From the NCBI RefSeq assembly GCF_022627325.1, contig NZ_JAETZZ010000002.1, forward strand, positions 124,001 to 188,000: a stretch of DNA of 64,000 nt, in the 5' to 3' direction. A program made the position numbers and the translations under genes. This document shows, piece by piece, positions 58,368 through 64,000 of this stretch. A model generated the notes under the pieces. It searched no databases. It had not been told where the DNA came from and worked only from the letters and a program-made list of their open reading frames with translations. Every line of letters begins with the position of its first letter. The stretch's first letter is position 1. This DNA comes from Pseudomonas putida. GTDB taxonomy: Bacteria > Pseudomonadota > Gammaproteobacteria > Pseudomonadales > Pseudomonadaceae.

Positions 58368-59150
58368 ATGACCGCCCCTTTGAGCGTTGCCAGCCTTGCC
58401 CCAGAACACGACCCACGCCCGGTGCTGATCCGCATAGAGGGCCTGAACAAGCACTATGGCGCGTTCCATGTGCTGCGCGACATCGACCTGCAGGTGCGCG
58501 AAGGTGAGCGCATCGTGCTGTGCGGCCCCTCCGGCTCCGGCAAGTCCACCTTGATCCGGTGCATCAACCGCCTGGAGATTGCCGAACAAGGCAGCATCCA
58601 GGTAGCCGGCACCGATCTGGCCGCCAACACGCGCCAGGCCGCCCAGGTACGCAGCGACATCGGCATGGTGTTCCAGCACTTCAACCTGTTTGCGCACATG
58701 AGCGTGCTCGACAACTGCCTGCTGGCCCCCACCAGCGTGCGCGGCCTGTCCCGCAAAGACGCCGAGGAGCGTGCACGGATGTATCTGCGCAAGGTCGGCA
58801 TCGAAAACCAGGCACACAAATACCCCAGCCAACTGTCCGGCGGCCAGCAGCAACGAGTGGCCATCGCCCGCGCCTTGTGCATGAAACCGCGGATCATGCT
58901 GTTCGACGAGCCAACCTCGGCGCTGGACCCGGAAATGGTCGCTGAAGTGCTGGATGTGCTGGTACAACTGGCGGGTACCGGCATGACCATGCTCTGTGTC
59001 ACCCATGAAATGGGCTTTGCCAGGCAGGTTGCCGAGCGGGTGCTGTTCCTTGAAGGGGGGCAGATCATCGAAGACAGCCCGCCGCAGGTGTTCTTCAATC
59101 AGCCGCGCACGGCACGGGCCAACAGTTTTCTGGCACAGATCCTTCATTGA
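58368..59150 (+). CDS. ABC transporter ATPase (HisP/GlnQ type)
   Basis: A protein of 260 residues with Walker A GPSGSGKST (53-61), Q-loop, signature LSGGQQQR, Walker B IMLFDEP and the switch His in CVTHEMGF. It drives polar amino-acid uptake with the two permeases upstream. CGGGAG lies before the ATG. The first 18 or so residues are an extra N-terminal extension compared with HisP. A REP pair follows the stop. Confidence 0.93.
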   Translation: MTAPLSVASLAPEHDPRPVLIRIEGLNKHYGAFHVLRDIDLQVREGERIVLCGPSGSGKSTLIRCINRLEIAEQGSIQVAGTDLAANTRQAAQVRSDIGMVFQHFNLFAHMSVLDNCLLAPTSVRGLSRKDAEERARMYLRKVGIENQAHKYPSQLSGGQQQRVAIARALCMKPRIMLFDEPTSALDPEMVAEVLDVLVQLAGTGMTMLCVTHEMGFARQVAERVLFLEGGQIIEDSPPQVFFNQPRTARANSFLAQILH

Positions 59151-59564
59151 GGCCACAGGCCCTTTCGCCGGCAAGCCGGCCCCCACTGTGGAAATGAGCG
59201 CTTTCAAGATCAGCGCCCTACCTGTTGGAGTCGGCTTGCCGGCGATAAGGCCAGCAAACACGGCACAAAGCCCCTTTATTGCACGGCTGCAATGACCCAA
59301 CTGCGTCGTTAAATATAATTGACCTAACCCCCTGTCAAACCCTTGCCGCCTGAGGCTCGCAAGGCTTTCAGCCCCCGAATTCAGGCGCTTTAGCCCATTT
59401 CAGTCGTTTGACATATCGAACGGCTCTGGCAAGCTATCTACAAGCCCCGACCGGCATCGTCGCCTCTGACGAGCCGGCAGTGCTCGGGGCTTCAGGTAGC
59501 ACACGAGGCCCCGCGCCGTGCACCTGCACAACAACGGCAGGTCGAACCTGTCATAAGGTGACAT
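59151..59564. other. Intergenic region with REP pair before the class-I glutamine-amidotransferase-like gene
   Basis: These 414 bases contain an inverted REP pair (59161-59180 and 59231-59250, with the GCCGGCAAGCCGG core and its complement) that probably ends the transporter operon, and a downstream AT-richer stretch (59290-59350) that may hold the promoter of the next gene. No ORF on either strand looks real. The leader of the next gene ends with AAGGTGAC. Confidence 0.65.
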
Positions 59565-60374
59565 ATGTCCAACAGCAACATTGGCAACAAGCAACCTTCC
59601 CTGCGCAAACCCGTCGTCCTGATGACCATGGGCAGCCAAGAGCGCAAAGGCCATGACTACCAGGTCATGACCCACAAATACATCACCCCGCTGGTCGATT
59701 TCGCCGATTGCGTCCCGGTGTTGGTGCCCACCTGCTGTGGCGTCGATGACCTGGAGACCTATCTGGACATGGCCGACGGCGTCTACCTGACCGGTGCCGG
59801 CAGCAACATCGAGCCGAGCCTGTATGGCCAGGAAAACCAGACCCCAGGCAAAGGCCAGGACGTCAACCGCGACCTGTTCGATATTCCGCTGGTCAAGGCA
59901 GCGCTCAAGCGTGGCCTGCCCATCTTCGGTATCTGCCGCGGCATGCAGGAAATCAACGTCGCCCTGGGCGGCGACATTTACCAGAAGGTTTACGCCGAAC
60001 CCGGCTTCAACGACCACCGGGAAAACCCGGAAGACCCGGTCGAGGTGCAATACGCTCAGGTGCACGGTGTGAAGATCAAGGCTGGCAGCTGGCTGCACGA
60101 CGCCCTTGGCACCGACGAGATCCGCGTCAACTCGCTGCACGGCCAAGGCCTGCGTAACCTGGGTACCGGCATCGAGCCGATCGCCCATGCCGAAGATGGC
60201 CTGGTCGAAGCGATTCACGGTCCGAGCATTTCGCCCTTCCTGTTTGCCGTCCAGTGGCACCCGGAGTGGCAAGCGGCGAAGAATCCTGATTCGATCAAGA
60301 TCTTCCGCGCCTTCGGCGAGGCCTGCCGCGCACAGGTGCGCAAATCCCAGAACAAGCGCCAACAGGCCGCCTGA
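59565..60374 (+). CDS. Gamma-glutamyl-GABA hydrolase-like protein (peptidase C26, PuuD family)
   Basis: A protein of 269 residues with a class-I glutamine-amidotransferase fold. The catalytic Cys is in PIFGICRGMQEINVA (about residue 127), and the His/Glu pair in FAVQWHPEW (about residue 225). The PuuD family hydrolyses gamma-glutamyl-GABA in putrescine breakdown. No other puu genes are near, so the substrate may differ, perhaps a gamma-glutamylated product of the neighbouring amino-acid pathway. ATG at 59565 with AAGGTGAC upstream. Confidence 0.87.
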   Translation: MSNSNIGNKQPSLRKPVVLMTMGSQERKGHDYQVMTHKYITPLVDFADCVPVLVPTCCGVDDLETYLDMADGVYLTGAGSNIEPSLYGQENQTPGKGQDVNRDLFDIPLVKAALKRGLPIFGICRGMQEINVALGGDIYQKVYAEPGFNDHRENPEDPVEVQYAQVHGVKIKAGSWLHDALGTDEIRVNSLHGQGLRNLGTGIEPIAHAEDGLVEAIHGPSISPFLFAVQWHPEWQAAKNPDSIKIFRAFGEACRAQVRKSQNKRQQAA

Positions 60375-60762
60375 CCCTCAGCTTCGTTAGTTTTGATCGC
60401 GGGGCGGCGCAAGGTCGCCCCCGCTTCCCCGGTCACCCTCTGCTGGTCCCAGAACACTTCCCGTGGCTGCGGGCGGCGGGCTTGCGCCTGTCTCCGCGAT
60501 CCTTTTTACCCCGCCAACCTAGAGATACGATGACTGCTTAGAGAGTCGTCAGATGCTCTGCGCCCTCAGCTCCAGTGCAGCCCCCGTGGCGGGAGTCGCA
60601 AGGCGCCACACGGCCCTCAGTCGATCTATAACCCCCATCCATCCGGCCCCATGCTCGCAAAAATTTTCTTGAGAGGGACTAGTCATCGCAGAGGTTGTAC
60701 GATAACTTACCTCCAACGCAAAACAACACCCTTCACCCAAGCGCCACAGGATGCCAATAACA
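60375..60762. other. Intergenic region before kdgD
   Basis: These 388 bases contain no convincing ORF. A GC-rich imperfect hairpin (about 60400-60425) follows the hydrolase gene and may end its transcript. Near the end, GTTGTACGATAAC (60694-60706) is an imperfect symmetric sequence about 55 bases before kdgD and could be a regulator site; I am not sure. Confidence 0.4.
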
Positions 60763-61674
60763 ATGACTCCACAAGAACTGAAATCCATCCTCTCCCACGG
60801 CCTGCTGTCTTTCCCGGTCACCGATTTCAATGCCCAGGGCGACTTCAACCAGGCGGGTTACATCAAGCGCCTGGAGTGGCTTGCCCCGTACGGCGCCAGT
60901 GCCCTGTTCGCCGCCGGTGGCACCGGTGAGTTCTTCTCCCTGGCCGCCAGCGAGTACAGCCAGGTGATCAAGACTGCCGTCGATACCTGCGCCACGTCTG
61001 TACCGATCCTCGCCGGCGTCGGTGGCTCCACTCGCCAGGCCATCGAGTATGCACAGGAAGCCGAGCGCTTGGGTGCCAAGGGCTTGCTGCTGCTGCCGCA
61101 CTACCTGACCGAAGCCAGCCAGGACGGCGTCGCTGCCCACGTCGAAGCGGTGTGCAAGTCGGTCAACATCGGCGTGGTGGTGTACAACCGCAACGTCTGC
61201 CGCCTGAACGCCGACCTGCTGGAAAAGCTTGCCGAACGCTGCCCGAACCTGATCGGCTACAAGGACGGCCTGGGTGACATCGAACTGATGGTGTCGATCC
61301 GTCGTCGCCTGGGTGACCGTTTCAGCTACCTGGGTGGCCTGCCGACCGCCGAGGTGTATGCTGCCGCTTACAAAGCCCTGGGCGTGCCGGTGTACTCCTC
61401 GGCGGTGTTCAACTTCATCCCGAAGACCGCGATGGACTTCTACCACGCCATCGCCCGCGACGATCACGCCACCGTTGGCAAGCTGATCGACGACTTCTTC
61501 CTGCCGTACCTGGACATCCGCAACCGCAAGGCTGGCTATGCCGTGAGCATCGTCAAGGCAGGCGCGAAGATCGCCGGTTACGACGCAGGCCCGGTGCGCA
61601 CGCCGCTGACCGACCTGACCGCTGAAGAATACGAAATGCTCGCAGCTCTGATGGACAAGATGGGTCCGCAATAA
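60763..61674 (+). CDS. kdgD: 5-dehydro-4-deoxyglucarate dehydratase KdgD
   Basis: A protein of 303 residues, the usual length for this family, of the DapA aldolase superfamily. Lys in [10 protein letters not shown] is the likely Schiff-base residue; GGTGEFFSL is the substrate loop. It dehydrates and decarboxylates 5-keto-4-deoxy-D-glucarate to 2,5-dioxopentanoate (alpha-ketoglutarate semialdehyde) in galactarate/glucarate catabolism. An ATG 12 bases upstream (60751) is in frame, but an AGG directly adjoining it leaves no spacing, so the second ATG is preferred. Confidence 0.93.
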   Translation: MTPQELKSILSHGLLSFPVTDFNAQGDFNQAGYIKRLEWLAPYGASALFAAGGTGEFFSLAASEYSQVIKTAVDTCATSVPILAGVGGSTRQAIEYAQEAERLGAKGLLLLPHYLTEASQDGVAAHVEAVCKSVNIGVVVYNRNVCRLNADLLEKLAERCPNLIGYKDGLGDIELMVSIRRRLGDRFSYLGGLPTAEVYAAAYKALGVPVYSSAVFNFIPKTAMDFYHAIARDDHATVGKLIDDFFLPYLDIRNRKAGYAVSIVKAGAKIAGYDAGPVRTPLTDLTAEEYEMLAALMDKMGPQ

Positions 61675-61704
61675 GCGCACCCCGCGGCCTGCCAATGCCG
61701 CACC

Positions 61705-61727
61705 CGGAGTGGGCTACCCCCACTCCG
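61705..61727 (+). other. Intercistronic stem-loop between kdgD and the MFS transporter gene
   Basis: CGGAGTGGG-CTACC-CCCACTCCG, a perfect nine-base stem. No T-run follows; it is 30 bases after the kdgD stop and 51 before the next start. It may stabilise the upstream part of the message or attenuate the downstream part. Confidence 0.5.
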
Positions 61728-61777
61728 ACTAAAACTTGTGAGCCCGCACAAAAATAACTAGTGGGAGTATTGCCAGC

Positions 61778-63139
61778 ATGCAAGCGACTAAAAAGACGCA
61801 TGTGCGCTACCTGATCCTGTTCATGCTGTTTCTGGTGACCACGATCAACTATGCCGACCGAGCCACCATCGCCATTGCAGGCTCCAGCCTGCAGAAAGAC
61901 CTCGGCATTGACGCCGTAACCCTTGGTTATATCTTCTCCGCCTTCGGATGGGCTTACGTTGCCGGCCAGATTCCTGGTGGCTGGTTGCTGGACCGCTTTG
62001 GTTCCAAGAATGTCTATGCCTTCAGCATCTTCACCTGGTCACTGTTCACCCTGTTGCAGGGTTTTGTCGGTGGCCTGCCGGTCGCCTGGGCAGTGGTCAC
62101 CCTCTTCACCCTGCGCTTTCTGGTCGGCTTCGCCGAAGCGCCGTCGTTCCCGGGCAACGCCCGTATCGTCGCCGCCTGGTTCCCCACCGCAGAACGCGGC
62201 ACGGCTTCGGCGATCTTCAACTCAGCGCAATACTTCGCCACCGCGCTGTTCGCCCCGATCATGGGCTGGATCGTGTTCAGCTTCGGCTGGGAACACGTGT
62301 TCGTGGTGATGGGTGCACTGGGCATCGTGTTCTCCGCCGTTTGGCTGAAAACCATCTACAACCCCCGCCAACACCCGCGCATCAGCCCGCAAGAACTCGA
62401 GCACATCGAGCAGAACGGTGGCCTGGTGGACATGGACCAGAAGCGTGGCAACGACGGCCCGAAATGGGGCTACATCAAGCAATTGCTGACCAGCCGCATG
62501 CTGCTGGGTGTGTACCTGGGCCAGTACTGCATCAATGCCATCACCTACTTCTTCCTGACCTGGTTCCCGGTGTACCTGGTGCAGGAGCGTGGCATGACCA
62601 TCCTCAAGGCGGGCATCATCGCCTCGCTGCCGGCAATCTGTGGCTTCATCGGCGGCGTGCTCGGTGGTGTGCTGTCTGACTGGCTGCTGCGCCGCGGCAA
62701 CTCACTGACCTTCTCGCGCAAGCTGCCGATCGTCTGTGGCCTGCTGCTGTCGACCACCATGGTCTTCTGCAACTATGTCGAAGCGGAATGGATGGTGGTC
62801 GGCTTCATGACCCTGGCCTTCTTCGGCAAAGGCATCGGCGCACTGGGCTGGGCCGTGGTCGCCGATACCTCGCCCAAGCAGATCGCTGGGCTATCCGGCG
62901 GCCTGTTCAACACCTTCGGCAACATTGCGTCGATCACCACCCCGATCGTCATTGGCTACATCATCAGCGCCACCGGCTCGTTCAAGTGGGCGCTGGTGTA
63001 TGTTGGCGCCAACGCCCTGGTAGCGATCTTCAGCTACCTGGTCATCGTCGGGCCGATCAAGCGTATCGAGTTGCGTGAAGGTGCAAAGCCAGACGCTGAG
63101 CCTGCCGCCCCGGGCGAACTGGCTGACGCACGTCACTGA
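61778..63139 (+). CDS. MFS galactarate/glucarate transporter (GudP/GarP type)
   Basis: A protein of 453 residues with twelve predicted membrane helices. NYADRATIAIAGSSLQKDLG (about 24-43) and the loop GWLLDRFGSKNVY (about 68-80) are anion:cation symporter motifs shared with GudP and GarP. It should import galactarate and/or glucarate with protons. GTGGGAG lies upstream of the ATG. Sits between kdgD and garD in one direction, so the three genes likely form a catabolic operon. Confidence 0.9.
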   Translation: MQATKKTHVRYLILFMLFLVTTINYADRATIAIAGSSLQKDLGIDAVTLGYIFSAFGWAYVAGQIPGGWLLDRFGSKNVYAFSIFTWSLFTLLQGFVGGLPVAWAVVTLFTLRFLVGFAEAPSFPGNARIVAAWFPTAERGTASAIFNSAQYFATALFAPIMGWIVFSFGWEHVFVVMGALGIVFSAVWLKTIYNPRQHPRISPQELEHIEQNGGLVDMDQKRGNDGPKWGYIKQLLTSRMLLGVYLGQYCINAITYFFLTWFPVYLVQERGMTILKAGIIASLPAICGFIGGVLGGVLSDWLLRRGNSLTFSRKLPIVCGLLLSTTMVFCNYVEAEWMVVGFMTLAFFGKGIGALGWAVVADTSPKQIAGLSGGLFNTFGNIASITTPIVIGYIISATGSFKWALVYVGANALVAIFSYLVIVGPIKRIELREGAKPDAEPAAPGELADARH

Positions 63140-63146
63140 GTGAGCA

Positions 63147-63176
63147 CGCCCGCGCCCGGCAATGCCGGTGCGGGCG
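63147..63176 (+). other. Intercistronic stem-loop between the MFS transporter and garD
   Basis: CGCCCGC-G-CCGGC with loop AAT and its complement GCCGG-T-GCGGGCG. A stable hairpin without a T-run, eight bases after the transporter stop codon. It may moderate the transcript reaching garD. Confidence 0.5.
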
Positions 63177-63216
63177 GATGTACAAAGCCTGAGAACATCA
63201 CGAACAGGGCCCGAAC

Positions 63217-64000
63217 ATGCAGTTGATCGAACATTCCGACTCGCCCCGCTACGTCCGGCTGCACGACGACGATAACGTCGTGGTAGTGGTCAACGACGGT
63301 GGCTTGGGTGAAGGCGCGCGCTTCCCCGATGGCCTGACCCTTGTAGAAGCCGTCCCACAGAGCCACAAAGTGGCCACCGTCCTGATCGCCAAAGGCGAGC
63401 CAGTCAAGCGCTATGGGCAGATCATTGGTTACGCCCTGGAAGACCTGCGCCAAGGCAGTTGGGTGCAGGAAAGCCAACTGGCCATGCCGTCCGCCCCTGA
63501 ACTGGACAGCCTGCCGCGCTGCGATGCATTACCGGCGCCTCTGCCTGCGCTGGATGGCTTCACCTTCGAAGGCTACCGCAACGCTGACGGCACCGTCGGC
63601 ACCCGCAACATCCTGGGCATCACCACCACCGTGCAATGTGTGACCGGTGTGCTGGAGCATGCGGTCAAGCGCATCCGCAGTGAATTGCTGCCCAAATACC
63701 CCAATGTCGATGACGTGGTCGCCCTCACCCACAGCTATGGCTGCGGCGTGGCGATCAACGCCCGTGATGCCTACATCCCGATCCGCACCGTGCGCAACCT
63801 GGCACGCAACCCCAACCTGGGTGGCGAAGCGCTGGTCATCAGCCTGGGCTGCGAGAAGCTGCAGGCCGGTCAGGTGATGCACGACAACGACCCCTCAGTG
63901 GACCTCAGCGAGCCGTGGCTGTATCGCCTGCAGGACGCCAGCCTTGGCTTTAGCGAAATGATCGAACAGATCATGGGCCTGGCCGAGACGCGCTTGCAAA
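63217..64000 (+). CDS. garD: Galactarate dehydratase GarD (3' end outside window)
   Basis: The frame begins with MQLIEHSDSPRYVRLHDDDNV at 63217 and stays open to the right edge, giving 261 residues of a protein that is normally about 510-520 long. It has an N-terminal SAF-like domain (about 1-90) and the start of the UxaA-type dehydratase core: EGYRNADGTVGTRNILGI, THSYGCGVA and VISLGCEKLQ, with Cys residues that probably bind the metal site. GarD removes water from galactarate to give 5-keto-4-deoxyglucarate, the substrate of KdgD. Transcribed after the transporter gene. Confidence 0.93.
   Translation, partial: MQLIEHSDSPRYVRLHDDDNVVVVVNDGGLGEGARFPDGLTLVEAVPQSHKVATVLIAKGEPVKRYGQIIGYALEDLRQGSWVQESQLAMPSAPELDSLPRCDALPAPLPALDGFTFEGYRNADGTVGTRNILGITTTVQCVTGVLEHAVKRIRSELLPKYPNVDDVVALTHSYGCGVAINARDAYIPIRTVRNLARNPNLGGEALVISLGCEKLQAGQVMHDNDPSVDLSEPWLYRLQDASLGFSEMIEQIMGLAETRLQ

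Overview
The window looks like a chromosomal segment of a Pseudomonas of the P. putida group. The reasons are the high GC content, Pseudomonas-type repetitive extragenic palindromes with a GCCGGCaaGCCGGC core, Fap amyloid genes, a cobalt chelatase built from CobN plus ChlI/VWA subunits, and a catabolic gene order I remember from P. putida (aromatic-type aminotransferase, DpkA, RpiR, amino-acid ABC transporter, D-amino-acid dehydrogenase, then galactarate/glucarate genes). All names come from reading the sequence and from memory of the families; no search was run.

Layout. 1-2.6 kb: end of a functional-amyloid operon (fapD partial, fapE, fapF). 2.7-7 kb: an LTA-synthase/OpgB-like phosphoglycerol transferase, a VpsR-like sigma-54 activator and an orphan 88-residue protein. 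7-17.5 kb: two back-to-back vitamin B12 units, each with a cobalamin riboswitch: leftward cobW-cobN-chlI-VWA (cobalt insertion) and rightward cbtB-cbtA-cobE-cobM (cobalt uptake and corrin synthesis). Between the riboswitches lies a non-coding inverted repeat of about 740 bp with about 315-330-bp arms, a heptamer array in its loop and hexamer arrays at its tips. 17.7-23 kb: a BvgA/BvgS-like phosphorelay and a BdlA-like soluble PAS-PAS chemoreceptor. 23-26.3 kb: gluconate genes gntR, gntK and gntT with three matching 14-bp operators. 26.7-33.9 kb: an NtrC-type response regulator with two paralogous sensor kinases, next to a lytic transglycosylase and an orphan gspG-gspF pair. Sigma-54-like -24/-12 elements precede the second kinase, the transglycosylase and, more weakly, gspG, which suggests one regulatory circuit. 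34-39.5 kb: a lone tyrosine recombinase, DUF1345, an aminotransferase, DUF1652 and an MHYT-GGDEF-EAL protein. 39.7-48.7 kb: a complete MdtABC-type RND efflux operon with its outer-membrane factor. 49-59.2 kb: tpx, an amino-acid permease and the probable D-lysine catabolic cluster. 59.5-64 kb: a class-I glutamine-amidotransferase-type hydrolase and galactarate/glucarate catabolism (kdgD, MFS transporter, garD running off the right edge).

How the parts connect. The B12 block senses cobalamin by RNA and controls both cobalt import and chelation. The D-lysine block would import a basic amino acid, deaminate it by AmaC or AmaD and reduce the cyclic imine with DpkA, probably under the local RpiR regulator, whose likely operator is visible. 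The most unusual items are the large inverted repeat between the riboswitches and the putative sigma-54 circuit that would control a transglycosylase and a two-gene remnant or mini type II secretion system.
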